NCBI GenBank assembly: GCA_036362985.1
Contig: JAYGXS010000003.1
Location: 4,711,370 to 4,775,369, forward strand
Direction of reading: 5' to 3'
DNA length: 64,000 nucleotides
Origin: Ligula intestinalis
Lineage: Eukaryota > Platyhelminthes > Cestoda > Diphyllobothriidea > Diphyllobothriidae
Each line of letters starts with the position of its first letter. Within the stretch, counting starts at the first letter, position 1. The notes under the pieces are model-generated. The model saw only the letters and a program-made list of their open reading frames with translations. It was not told the DNA's origin and ran no database searches. The translations under genes were made by a program, and so were the position numbers. Below are positions 10,164-22,489 of this stretch, piece by piece.

Positions 10164-13100
10164 TAGCAGACTTGACTAAGTAAGGCAAACATAAGTGGCA
10201 CTGCTTTTAGACTTACCCCGAAAAACACATAAACATTGCATTCAAATGCTTATACTACATTCGTTTGATACTGCACCAGAAACATATGTTCATAATACGT
10301 TATATAATCCACGAAAACAACCACAACACGAGCAGCGAAGCGCTGCAAATGCAACATTTGTGGCTCGAAAAATACCAGAAGTATCCTACCCTCCCAAAGC
10401 CTGACAATAAGTCGTTTTATCACGTTAAATAATGTAATCGTGCTATAACTCCCTTAGAGTGAGAAAATTTACGGATGTCACAGGGTTGGACTGTAAGGTT
10501 AATATTTTTGAAGAAAAACTCTGCAGCTGCGTCACTGGACCCTCATTAAAATGTAAATAACATGGTGCGGGAGAAAATAATTTTCTCCTTTTACCACCTT
10601 TCACTTCAAATAAGGTGCTTTCTTTGATAAAAAGTAGCCACCCCTGCTATGTGAGATAACTTTTGGCTGAAGTGTGCATGCCCGTGTAAACACATTCACG
10701 AAAAACTATGGTTAAGATGTTCCGAAGTCCTGCGCTGAAACACTTGATTTGTACCGCTGGAGGAGAGTGCTTTGGATAGGAGTGGTGTTTTGGCGGCTGA
10801 CGTTTTCAAATGATAATTTTTCTCTTCCTATTCTCAGATAAGGCATGTTATCGGGCAACGGATAGCACGTTGAACGGGCATGCAAACATGTGCGACAGGC
10901 GCCTTGCCAATATATCTGAAAAGTGCATATAGAGGCCGTCAGACGCTTTTGCATGTCGGGTTCCTACAGCGCAAGTCCAACCTTGCGAATGGGTGTTTAT
11001 TATATTCTACCTAAAAAACGTTAATTTAAGCTTTACATTAGGTACGTTAGTCCGTTTAAAACAGATACTAAAAAGTGAGAGCACTATTTCCTGGAACCCT
11101 GCAATTTTTCGGAAAAATTTATCAGAGACATTTTATTGGTTTAAGGCGTGCAACCATATCTCACACGCATAAACCTAAATATTAACATTCTCAACGATAA
11201 TACTGTGCCTGGGATTCGCAGAAGAGCGCAGTATGGATTGTCTTTTCACGCATGACCTCAAACATGTCAGTTTTCGCGAGTCATCTTGTACAAAACTTCA
11301 AAATATGCTTAGGCATTTTACTGTTCGAGGGATTTTTATCTTAAGAAGAGCATCTGGCAAGGTGAGTTTTATTGCATCGTCGGCTGAAACAGAACAGTAT
11401 TTGAAAATGCAAGAGGTTTGTGCTGCTAGTAGCTTTTACCTTACAAGTTGGAGACCATCACCCACCTTTTCTCACGACCTGGAGTGAACTAAAACAAGCG
11501 CCAGAAGCAACAATTGAACGTTCCACTGCCACTTTGCCACACATCAAAATGCGATTTCCTTGATTAAGATAGCCTGTCTTGCGACAAGAAATAGCTTTCG
11601 ACTGAAGAGTGCACATCTGTTTGAGCACATGAGCAAAAAAACTAGGGTAAAAATGTTCCGAATTCTTGCTGAAACTCACGCTTTGTACTGATGGAATACA
11701 GTGCCTTGGGTAGGTGTGGTCTATTGGAGGCTTAACTTTTCCAAAGACAAATTCCTCCTATCCTCAGATCGGGCACACTCCTAAGAAGCGGATAGCACGC
11801 TAACGGGGTATACAAATGTGTTGAGCGCTGTCGCAAATAGTCCAAACTTGGGACTTGGTTTTAGTTATATTCATGTTAGACAACTTCAACTTATACGCAT
11901 GCGTGATAATTTATTTAAAATGATACCACAAAAGGCAAGTATTTTCTTGTTTTGTGATGCGTTCTATATGTTCCCAAAGAATTTTTGAGATGCATTTTAT
12001 TCCTATGAAGTAGGAGAAAGTATATCTCTGACGCTTTACCCCTAGATAATCGCAGGACGTGGGGTGATATGCATAAAACAATTAAACGTTTAAATGAGCT
12101 GACAAAATACATTGTCCTTTTTGTAACTGCTTTATACAGGTTGAAATCTGCGTTCGTCCTTATCGAATTGTTTTTTTTTCCTCTGTATTTTGAAGTGTTT
12201 GTAAATTTTATTCAACTTGCTATGTCAGTTGGTTCATGAATCATCGGAGTTTAAGAAAATATCGGCCGTTTAGGAGGGGAAAACTCCGACGATGCATGTT
12301 TTGTCCCATGCAAAGGTGTGTCCTTTGCCAAGGCTATGCACAGCCACTTCGGAAAAGTGGTCACGGCTCTTCACTGTCATTCGATGCTCGTGAATACGTG
12401 TGGGGAAATCCTTTTTTTTGGTCAAAACATACTGTTTTACAAGCTTCGCCTGAAATCTTTTAAACGAATTCTTTCTGATAGAATTAGCTGACCGTATCTT
12501 TTAGATGTACAAACTGGGCACTTACAGCAGAAATCGGTTCGTGCGCCACTTTTATTCCGTTTTTCCGTAAGTGCCCTTCGACGATTTCAGACAAATTCCT
12601 TGTGAAAAGAAGAAGTTGCCGCAATTAAGCGCTCATACAAAAATACTTTCGATCTGTTAGCTCTTTCGAAATTTTAATTCTTCTTTGCATATCTTTTCAA
12701 GTCTGATGCTTACCTGGGATTCCATAGCCAAAAACTAACTCGGTAAATTTGCCTTGTTTTTTCCAAAGATTGTCTTTCATTCAAATTCATGTTATTATTT
12801 ATCGCGTAGAATCTCATTGCCGGTGTTGACACATTAAAATAAGAAATTCGAATAAAATTTACTATTTTAGCTAAGAAAGGTTTAGACACTTCTCTGTTTA
12901 GGATAACCTCTGGCTGGGGTTTGTATAAAATGCATAAGCCGGATTGTTTTATCTTCCACGATCTGAAAAGGAACAGTGCTCGCGCACCATTATGTATCAT
13001 TCTTCAAAAATTAATCAATTGTTTTCCTGCTGAAATTTTTTTTATTGAACAAAATATGAGATTTAGTGCGTGATGGACTGAAAACGAAACTTCACTGACA

Positions 13101-14336
13101 AAAGGCTCTACTAGACATGTCAGATGCTGTCACAAACCTTCTCGCACAATTTGGAGTTGTAGTGGCACATAAACCGACGCAACAATTGGACGTTCTACTG
13201 CCAAGGCAAAGACGCACGGATTCGTTAAGCGCATCTGGTGTAGCTGCTTGTAAAAACATGTGTCAGACAAACAGGGAGGTTTTTTGGATTCGAATGATCA
13301 AAAAGGTGGCACCAGTGCGGTTAAATGCCTAAAAGTCTCGACTTGTCGCTTTTTTAAGGAGACCTAGCCAAAAAAATGCAAGTTTTAGGAGGCTGACATT
13401 CCTACAAAAAATTTCACTCGTGTGAGCTGCGAGTTATTTGACTCATATTGTCACTTAATTCACACAATAAGTTATTTTTCAAGGTGTGTTTAAATAGCAT
13501 TTCTCACTTCAGCGCGAATATAAAAGAGTTCATGTAAACAGGCACTTCAAAAACAAGTATTTTCTTGTTTTATGATTAATTCGAAGAGTTCCTGAGGACA
13601 CAATATGCGGTATATTACTGCGTATTGCGTGCAAACACACACGGCAAAAGCATTTTATTCACACCAATTCTATTATTAAGAGATTCAACGGATTGGACAC
13701 TTTTAAGGTTGTAATAAACTGTGGATGTGGTTTTATAAAAACTTAACCTGAACTGTTATTTTTATTTTACGACCTCGAAAGTGTCAATGTTCGCAAACTA
13801 TCTGGCATAATAGGTTCACACTTATTGTGGTTGCTTCCTGTTCGAAGGATTTTATCGTAGGAATGTTAATTAGAAAAATTAGTTTTAGTACATCATTAGA
13901 TGATTACGAACATTGTTGAAGCAAACAGAGTTTCTTTGCGTTGCCAAATTTTGTTTGTTGCCGTATCGAACGTCATTGCCAACCCTCTCGCACGACGTGC
14001 AGTTGAAGTAGCACATACAGCGTAGGCAACAATTAGGTGTGTCACTGCCGAACCAAAACGTTTGGAGTCATTGATCGTATGCGATGTACCTACAAGCAAA
14101 TTATATTTATTACAAATGGAAGCATCGATTACGCAGCAGCAGCTCATTTGAGGAGGCCCAGCCACAGATTCCTGTGAGATATGACAATCGTGAGTTCTGC
14201 GAGTTATTTAAGTCAAAGTTTACGCCCCCTAGTCGGTTTACAAATAAAACAAACCCCCCCAAATTCATATTCGGAACTGAGAGTCGGTTGGAACGATCCA
14301 ATAGGCACTTATAGAGCGCACAGAACAGTAAATTTT

Positions 14337-14383
14337 CCAACGCCAGTGTCTGTGAGCCATATGGCTGAGCAGTCATCACATTA
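14337..14383 (+). repeat. Family-1 PLE scrap
   Basis: The run caacgccagtgtctgtgagc followed by catatggctgagcagtcatcac matches the block just after the endonuclease region in family-1 PLEs. Only about 45 bp is recognisable. Confidence 0.5.
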
Positions 14384-14399
14384 AAATCCAAAACAAATT

Positions 14400-16460
14400 A
14401 TTATCCCAATTTCCGTCAGCCCATCGAGGGCAGCCATTCTCCACAAAAAGGAAGACAGTGCTTGTCATACGTTCGCCAACAAATAGCAACTGCACTTGCA
14501 AATAATGCAACCCCTGTTTTGCATTGCCCGCACCAGTTTGAGCATCAGTCCTAAACATTGAGCGAATGCTTATGCTTCTCATCAGCATTAGGTTTCATGA
14601 ACGCGTGCCTTAATCTCAAATAAACGATGACCAAACTTATCTAAATTGGTCAGTAATGCAATGCCATTGCAGAAGTTTACGTGTTATGGGATACACACTC
14701 CGTCTTCGTTTACGATAAGATTCGCTTTTTTGCTGATTAACTTGCTTTTATGGGATATAAGTCAAAGTACCCGCAAAATTGTACTAGGGACACGGAATAT
14801 GATGCTTATGTTTAAAGCACATCTTTTTCCGGACGACTAGAAGGTATTTCTGGTAAAGCTAGTCATTAGTTTCGACAGTTTACACCTTGTAACTTTGCGA
14901 TGGTTGTTAACGAGTTTTTTCATGGTCAGTTGTTTGTTCGCCAAAGTAAGCTCGGCTCATGAAACGTACTTGGTGATAGCCACAATGTCGCTTTAGCCAG
15001 TAGTGCAACTTATAGGCGTCAGCGTCTTTTTGTCAACAGCAGATGCTGGTGCAGTCAGCTAAACCACATTTCTGCGCCACCTAATCAGACCTATCTAGCT
15101 GATGCTTTCAAATAGCAGACACTGGAAAAACAATTTTGTGGTCCAAACGCAGTTACATGGGGTTTTATCTTTATGCAAGAAAAAAATTGGATTTTCCTCA
15201 ATTACAGTTGGCTAAATACTGATGTTTTTAAATCTGACAACAGTACTTTAATAAGTGCACCTCATGTATCCCTAGGCGACTATAAATACTTACTTACTTA
15301 CCTTGCTTTTATAAGCTTGCTGTCGTCGTTTGCTGACCAACAGGAGTTTTTGTTGGTCGAGTTTATTCTTTTCTCGTTCTTTTCGAATAAAGCAACTACA
15401 AGTAGCCTTAGGTTATTTTCTAATGTACACTTTCCACGCATTGAACACGCATTATCTACGTCCAAGTCAAACATCAAACCCCAACGCGCGAGTTCCGTAA
15501 GATATTTGGTCAGGAGACTTTTGTACTTTACCGGTGGTACAATAAATCGCTACCAACTGTCGCTTTTCTGCGTGAAATGCTCTATATACGCCTTCACTCC
15601 TTCTTCTCCCCTTCCCTCCTGGACCAGACCGTAAGCTACGCGTAACCAGCCATCTCTTAGACACTTGCTCTTCGTCCGCGTCTTCTTGCCTGACTAACGT
15701 AAACGAAAACTCGTACCTTATTGAATGGATGTTTTACCTGGAATCCTTTTGTTATAAAAATGACTGGTCCCATAACCTTGTATTTTCTCTCTCCTAAAGA
15801 TCTTCATACAAACCAAGACAATAACGTGACTTGTCCGAGAGGACTAACAACGAAATGGTTAATTCGGGCTAGCAATCGTTTTCTGTTTGCACCACTTGAG
15901 TAATCTAATTCGATATGTGCCGGTAGCTTGCCCACAGAATAGTCGAAGAGGAGTAGTTTGATTTTCCCAGCCAGCCAGTCCTGTGCCTGCGGCTTTTTGG
16001 GTATACTTCAGCCGTAACAATTTCAGTTGGCATTTGGCTTGAAGATCGCAAGCGCTTTGCAAAAGAATATAATTCTTCAACTTTGTGATCTTTAGCACAC
16101 ACCGGTCATGTCGGTCAAGAAATCCTATAAGTTTTTCGCAAGGTGTTCTTCGTTGTTATTAAACCTCTTTGCTATTATGGGGTAGACCGCAGTTTCTGAT
16201 ATAAACTAGGAGGCGTGGAGATAAGCCGAATATACTCCCTGGCCACATCAACGAAATTTCGACTGTTAGAGCTTGCAGCGCCGCAGTCCTTGAGGAAGTA
16301 CAAATCCAAACGTAAAAAGGCTTCATGGAATTATGGCGACAGTTTTCTTCTGTCTGAAATTATGCGGCAGCCACCAAAACTAATTCTTTCAGTACTTAAA
16401 CATTTTCTAATTCCACTAAGACTAAATGGCCTTTCATCTCCTTTTTAATGAGATCGTATG
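14400..16460. other. No gene recognised
   Basis: The longest open frame of the window (15173-15634, 153 codons) lies here but has no recognised motif and is rich in Leu, Phe and Ser, as expected for AT-rich DNA read by chance. No RNA gene or repeat copy was recognised. Confidence 0.5.
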
Positions 16461-17173
16461 AAAATGTTTAATATATGCTATGCGGAGTCCTCACCCAAAA
16501 ACAATGGCAGCATTTTACCCACCTTGTGCAGTGAATAAGAATAAATCAGCCACGGACCACGGTGCCAAGGGAAGTTTAAATAATTTTTACTCCCTCACTC
16601 TGGCCTTGATGACTACGGCCGCTAAAATGTTTCGCCTGGAAATTACTTGCTTTTTAACATATTTGCTGTAGTGCGACAACCTGCACTAACTGCCAAAAGG
16701 AAACACTCTTCACATTGTTGGGTATGTGGCAAAGAAACAAGCCGAACATGTGGTGCCACCAATGATAATTGTTCCAGACATGTATGCATTTGTTTCGTCA
16801 GATTGTCATTTGTGGTCTTACCTATTGCTTTAGTCAAAACGAATTGAAAGTTATCATAGGGAGATGAAGGTATATTAGCTCCAAATAAACCATATACATG
16901 TGCGGGCCAAGGAAATTCTGGTCTTTGGCCATGTCTTTTAAACCATTGTGCGATGATAAAGTGTAAAGAAAGCCCAATGTAAAGGGCCCGTGCTGTAAAC
17001 ACAGGCACACAGCATGACAAGTATATTAGTGATCGAATAGACAGGTTGGTATTCCCGGTGATTAGTTAACCTTAAATTACGAAAAAGCGAGTCTACGTCA
17101 TGTCTACTTGAGGAAAATTTTTTTCTTGTAATAACATCAGTTTACTAAAATCGTGGACCAGGAATAGTAAAAA

Positions 17174-17273
17174 NNNNNNNNNNNNNNNNNNNNNNNNNNN
17201 NNNNNNNNNNNNNNNNNNNNNNNNNNNNNNNNNNNNNNNNNNNNNNNNNNNNNNNNNNNNNNNNNNNNNNNNN
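17174..17273. other. Assembly gap of 100 N
   Basis: Exactly 100 undetermined bases, a conventional size for a gap of unknown length. Distances across it, including the length of R2 unit A, are therefore uncertain. Confidence 0.99.
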
Positions 17274-18221
17274 GCGCTGCATGCACAAACGGTAGTCGCA
17301 TTCACATCACATGTCTCTTTCAGTGATTTATGATAATTTCATGAAAAACTCCTTAAATTCTCGATTAAAATTTTTAAGGAAGGTTTCCTGTGCTTTGTTT
17401 GGCACAATGCAACAGTGTCAAATGGATGAGAATGTCCTGCAAGCAAAGTTTTTCACTTTTATTTCATAGAACCAGTTTATACAGGCCCTCAAGTAGAATG
17501 GATTGACTTTACTAGTCAGAGTGAGGGTCTAGTCGACTCATTTAGGAAATGTTAGGCTTTCTATGAAAGTCTGGAAGTAAAAGGGCCTCGATGTCATACT
17601 TTAAGCACTAATTTTACGTGTGTTTTAGCAAAAGTGTTCTTTGTGTGTGCTTTTTAGTTTGCGAATGTCATTTAGGAAACTTTATTGTGATTGTGAAGGA
17701 AGCCATTAAGATTGATAGCTAATGTTACGTCCTCACGTTATGAACGCTTTATTTGGTAATGATGCTAACTTCTGATGATTTTGATAATGATAATGTGGGC
17801 CTATAAATTTGATGTGAGGCAGTCACCTTTTACATTGCATTTTAGAATTAAATATCAACTTAAAAAATTTTTAATCATGTTGGATTTGTTCGCGGGCCTT
17901 ATGTGAAAACTATTTTACATGCCAAGATGTGCTCACGTATTAATGCAACGATCGCTTTATATTTCGAACCCAGTTCAAAGGCATTCTTTGATGTTAACGT
18001 TGCACTAGACGCTGCTGTAAGTTTTTAGATAAAAAAGGAATAAAAACATCTAAACACATCCCAATTATCCTTCAAAAAGTTGAGCATGCTCAGCTTCCCG
18101 TGTGCAACGTTGTCTAGACATTTTTATATTTTTAAACGCACATCACATTCTAGCTTGGCGTGTGTTGACATTTTGGCGATCTTATCAGAGGATCTTTAAA
18201 GCAATTTGTAATCTTGCATGC

Positions 18222-18290
18222 CGATGATGATGCTGATGATGTGTATGAGGAAAATGAAAGTAATTGTCGATGATGATGATTGATGATAAC
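18222..18290 (+). repeat. GAT-rich simple repeat
   Basis: Gatgatgatgctgatgatg followed by further gatgatgatgat blocks. Unit B has a shorter, decayed equivalent near 21740-21810, so the simple repeat predates the R2 duplication. Confidence 0.75.
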
Positions 18291-19000
18291 TAATCCAGCA
18301 ATAGCCCTGCCATTTTCTCATCATGATCGCTGATTTCACCTCATTTGGCAGTCTAGGGACATGGTGGATTAGTGAATCAATCTAGGGATTGTTATCTGTA
18401 TTATATTTATTATGATAATAATTTATTATGGCTGTACTTGGAAACAGGTTTACATCTCAACTACATCATTTTCCTTCGATCAAGTCAGTTAGCCGAGGAA
18501 TCTAACAGGAACTTGGTTGCACGAAACGGTTGTGGATATCCTAACATTTAAGCAATCAATTTTTGTTAAGAAAGAATAAGAAAATTTAAAAAAGGGAACA
18601 AGAAACATTTTTTTGAAAACCTCAACAACCCAGAATCATGCTTATCTGAAGGACGATAAACCGTTTGAGAAATAATAGTTAGTATTTATTAAAATAACGG
18701 TCTGTATTTCTCCATCTATGAAACTTGTTTTATTTATAAAATGTGGCCAACGCTTGTTGTGACTGTCTAGTTATGGAAAAATCCTAACTTAAAGTTGGCT
18801 GACAAATAGTATAATGTCGCAAAATTGAATGCTGAAACTTCTGACTGGCTAAGTTCAGCCGCACTCAAATGACGTATATTGAGCTAAACTTATGACAACT
18901 GTAGCGTTTCTATGAAATCCTAATGATCATCAGAGTTAGGCCTAGGAATACGTCCCACTCCTACTACGAGCTGCCTCTAGCAAACTTCCAGCGCGAATAC

Positions 19001-19078
19001 GGTTAAGAGCAGGGCTATGGTTAAGGCCGGATTTAAAGTCAAAGCTTAATTAAGGGTCAGGCTTAGGTTATGGGTAGA
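19001..19078 (+). repeat. Decayed GGTTAAGG/GGCTTAGG-like short repeat
   Basis: Ggttaag, atggttaaggc, taagggtcaggcttagg and ttatgggta follow each other with imperfect spacing. It resembles decayed TTAGGG-like DNA. Similar stretches lie at 5241-5305 and, in the other orientation, 41782-41830. An ordinary minisatellite is equally possible. Confidence 0.4.
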
Positions 19079-20308
19079 CTTTTTGGAATTTAGATAGATT
19101 TCGCCTGCATTTCCGACTTCGACCTCTGTAAACATAAAATTTGATTAGATGTAGATTAAAACCACTATTCCCTAGATCAGCATCATTGTGAAATAGTAAT
19201 TTCTAAGCAAATAATAGACACTGAACTCAAACCTCAACGGTGCCCGATCTGATTTGCAATGGGATTTGTTTGTGATGACCAACAGAACAGAAATAGACCT
19301 GCCAATCTCTAGAGTTTTGGCCCTTAATGCCTCTTGATACCTTTGTATAATTCCTGCTAAGCGGCATTTTTTTATTTTGCCTAGGTTTCTTTACAGCCTG
19401 CTATGACCCCCCAGTGTTTGAACAACACTGCCGGGTTACTTTCCTTTTGTCACCTAGCCACCCTTTCTCGATTAAATTGTTTATGGAGTGTTTTCTTTGC
19501 TTTGTGTCGCACACTATGGCAGTGTCAAATGAATGAGAATGTCCTGCAAGCACACTGTTCTTATGTTATTTCATAGAACTGATTTTTGCAGCCCAGAGTA
19601 ACAGTCTAACCGAGTCGGTTAGGACATCTTGGGCTTTTCTTGAAAGTGTAATTAATCTGGAAGCAAAAGGGCCTGGATGTTATATTTTAAGCACAATTTT
19701 CACGCTTATTTTAACAAGCATGCTCGCTGTGCGTGTTTCATCCTTTGCGATTATGGCGGAAGCCATTTAGATTGGCAGAGTATATCACGTCTTCATGCTA
19801 TCATTGCTTTATTTTGTGATGATTCTAGCTAATACTGATTTTGGTTATGATCATGTAGGACTACAAATTTGATGTGAGGCAGTTGGTTTTTAATTGTATT
19901 ATTTTGACGACAAAATTGCATACATACTTTAATCAAAAACTTCATTCATGTCGCTTACCTCGCGGATATTATGTGAAAATCACTGCAATTTTTACCCAAC
20001 CTATTTTACACGGCCAGATGTGCTCATGTATAATTGCAAAGCACGCTATAGTTTTCGAACGAATTCCAAAGCAATTATTTGATTTTTGCAAATATTCTCA
20101 TGTTCTATTTGAAAAGTCATGTTGACAAATATAGGTTTTCAGCTAACCTTCGCCAGATCAAAAAATGCAGCGGTTATGAAAAATCTAAAGTTTAAAAGTG
20201 TTTATACGTGTAGTCTGATTTGAATAAATCGTTTACACGTCGCCCGCATGACAATGTCGGTGTGTTAAGGTTTTGTGTTGGAGGAGGGGGGAGAGGAATT
20301 TAAGCTAA

Positions 20309-20326
20309 GTTTCGGGCGTTGATCAG
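20309..20326 (-). ncRNA. Hammerhead-like core in family-2 PLE tail (minus strand)
   Basis: On the minus strand CTGATCA, one change from CTGATGA, is followed six bases later by GAAAC. It lies just downstream of the C-terminal coding trace of the family-2 fragment, the same relative place as at 8373. Stem II is missing, so it is likely a relic. Confidence 0.3.
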
Positions 20327-20399
20327 AGGTCAGATACGTGGACAGATAATTGCTGCTATTTTCATGAAGCGAGCGGGGGTGGGGGCAAAATGCGATCGC

Positions 20400-21350
20400 C
20401 ATCTGTCGTCAGGGTCGGCCGTGGAAGTGCAAGGGCTTACGTTAGCATCTTCCGACAGCATAACAGTGAATTTTCTAGCTTTTCAGTCATCTCTTCAGCT
20501 GTTGCAAGTACCCGTCGGTGCAGGCGCTTAAAAAAGTTAGCTGGTGTACGGTAGACAACCTGAAAGACTACGTTATTATTGACTTGATTATTCCTATCGA
20601 CAAGATGTGCTTAAATAGAATTCGAGATCGATCTAGTTTCATCTTAACTTAACCAGGCCAGCATGTGCTCACGTACTCTCTTTTCCAGGCGCCTCATTCT
20701 TTGTATGATGCATCCTGCTCCACGGAAGCAAGTGAAAGAGTAAATGCACATGGATGTTGCGTTTAAAGGGATTCGGTCTTTACCGCCCAATCGTAGGAGG
20801 AGAGAGTTCGTGAAGAACAGTCGTAGGTTCGCCGCGGGGAAAGCACTTGCGATTTCAGCCCTCAGGCATCGTCTGACCAGCTCGTTTGTTGCATCGCCTA
20901 AGTGAGGTAGTCTTATGAATGCATTTTTATTTTCTGCGGTTAAGATGTCAGGCCTTTTGGCGTAAGTATTTCTGAGGATGAACCTTTCCCAGTTATCCAT
21001 TTTCAAAAAGTGTGTGCTGCAACTGTTAAACGTCTGTTTCGACAGTTTCAGCAGATCAGATATGTCATATTGTAGCTGCTAATCCCTGGACTAGATTTCG
21101 TTTTATATTTAAGGGGACAACACTGGCAAAAATGGTCTATTGTTTTGTCCAGTTTTTTTATCATTTTGAAATAACCTACGCATAATAGATTGATCAGTTT
21201 GCCTTCGCAGAAGGACACTAAGAAACGTAACTTCGCCGTCTACCTCAGTCTCTGCAGAACATGAAAGAAATGGATGCACGATGTTAAACTTCGCGACCAG
21301 GGCATGAGTGTCACACTTCACCCCCAACACACGAACCTTCACACGCCGGC
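20400..21350 (-). pseudogene. Family-2 Penelope-like element, C-terminal half (degraded)
   Basis: Reading leftwards, the upstream frame (21109-21414) holds KCDTHALVAKFNIVHPFLSC, VDGEVTFLSVLLRRQTD and IMRRLF. This is the region right after the RT catalytic motif, where PLEs read FLDVLVxR. The next frame (20644-21006) gives FIRLPHLGDATNELVRR, LRAEIASAFPAANLRLFF, MCIYSFTCF and RRLEKRVREHM. These are the linker and the start of the GIY-YIG region. The second Tyr-Ile-Gly part of GIY-YIG appears replaced by CII, so the endonuclease is dead even apart from frameshifts. Further fragments in other frames (AFQVVYRTPANF-like, RRVLATAEEMT) continue to about 20400. RT motifs A to C are not recognisable upstream. 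Confidence 0.85.
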
Positions 21351-22489
21351 CTCGCCATGCGAGCGACATGCAAAGGATTAATTGTAATAAGACAACCCTT
21401 ATAAACCCTGCCAAATTCTTAACATTTCATTATCCCTGCAATTTTTTTGGCCTGATGAATAGTTGCTGAAAACAAACGTTTGTCAATTTGACTTGTCGAA
21501 TTATTGGTCGTCAACATTGGTTCAGAGGTGTCTGTACGTTTTGAGTTAAACCGTGAACGAAAACATCAAAACAATGCTTAATTATTCTTCAAAATGTTAG
21601 GCATGCTCGGCTTCTTATGTGCAACTGTGTTTATAAATTTTCTTACTGAAACGGACCTCATAGCCTATCATAACGTGTGGTGGAATTTTGCGGTCTTAGC
21701 GAACTTCAGACGCTCTTGACAGTAATTTGCGATCAGCGCTGCCGATGACGATAATGATAGTGAGTATGAGGAAGACAAAGATAGTTGATTTTGATGATGA
21801 TTGATTATAACTTATCCAGCAATAGCCCTACAATTCCCTCATAATAATCGCTGATTGCACCTCACTAAGCGTACTGGGCATCGGGCGAATAAGTAAATCA
21901 ATCTAGGGTCTGCTGTCCGTAGTAAATGTAGCAGTCTTTAATTATGGCTGTACTTGGAGACAGTTTTGTATCTCAAGTACAACATTTTGATTTGATCACG
22001 CCGGTAAGACAGGGAAGCCAACAGCAATTTGGTCGCACTAATAAGAATTTCAATGATATTTTTTTGTTAAATCAACAAAATTTTCAGAAGGAAAGCAAGT
22101 TTCATTTTTTTGAAAACCTACACTACCGTAAATCATGCTTATCTGGAATGGAATGGACCGTTTGCGACATTTTTTTATATTTTAGAAGTATGGTCTACAT
22201 TACTACATCTGTGGGAATTATTTTAATTATCGTAGGTGGTAAACGCTTTTAATGACCGGTGGTTTTCTAAAATAATACATTGACTGAAAGGTTACTGACA
22301 TAGATTAGTTTATCTAAGTAAATGCACTGAGTATTAACTACGTCCGTATGTTCTATTTTTAAATTTACCTGATCTGCCCCACCCATTTTACCCCTATAAT
22401 CGCCGATGCTGTATTATACAAGACTGTGCGGATCCTCATAAAAAGCTCTTGCCTAGTGACCTTTTATTTCCCCTTAAATGAACTTGGTC

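Larger units (their letters stand above)
6850..14235 (+). repeat. Array of diverged copies of a roughly 1-kb non-coding unit (R9)
   Basis: Several landmarks recur in the same orientation. Ctgcagctgc followed by tcactg lies near 6908 and 10520. Cactttcttt-like runs lie near 7003, 9047 and 10618, with a weaker one near 11558. Gaagagtgca-like blocks lie near 7058, 9093, 10672 and 11605. Gggtgtttattatattctacct lies near 9386 and 10990. Agcacagtccggattgt-like runs lie near 8722, 11228 and 12936. Gacctcgaaagtgtc-like runs lie near 8755, 11259 and 13780. Recognisable copies are about 6905-7345, 8470-9600, 10440-11060, 11090-11880, 12840-13500 and 13540-14235. Divergence is high, so the array is old. 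No long conserved reading frame runs through the copies. Confidence 0.65.
16465..18690 (+). repeat. R2 large repeat, unit A
   Basis: Two parts match later units. 16465-16680 matches 22500-22680 (gctatgcgg, then tggcattttacc-like, tgcagt, aataa). 17370-18680 matches 19470-20085 together with 21545-22150. Landmarks include gatgagaatgtcctgcaag, ttaagcac, gggcctggatgt-like, aatttgatgtgaggcagt, aatccagcaatagccct and aatcatgcttatctg. An assembly gap falls inside. No conserved protein frame was found. Confidence 0.7.
19460..22170 (+). repeat. R2 large repeat, unit B (split by PLE insertion)
   Basis: 19470-20085 matches the first part of unit A and 21545-22150 matches the rest, so about 1.45 kb (20090-21545) is extra in this unit. 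The extra part contains a family-2 PLE fragment on the minus strand. The insertion therefore came after the duplication that made units A and B. Target-site duplications could not be picked out by eye. Confidence 0.7.

Noticed and set aside
15173..15634. Open frame of 153 codons, the longest in the window
   Set aside because: No recognised motif, biased composition typical of AT-rich DNA, and no neighbouring exon-like signals.
16643..17020. Minus-strand frame of 125 codons
   Set aside because: No domain recognised; it lies between two matched parts of a non-coding repeat, next to the gap, and a plus-strand frame overlaps it.
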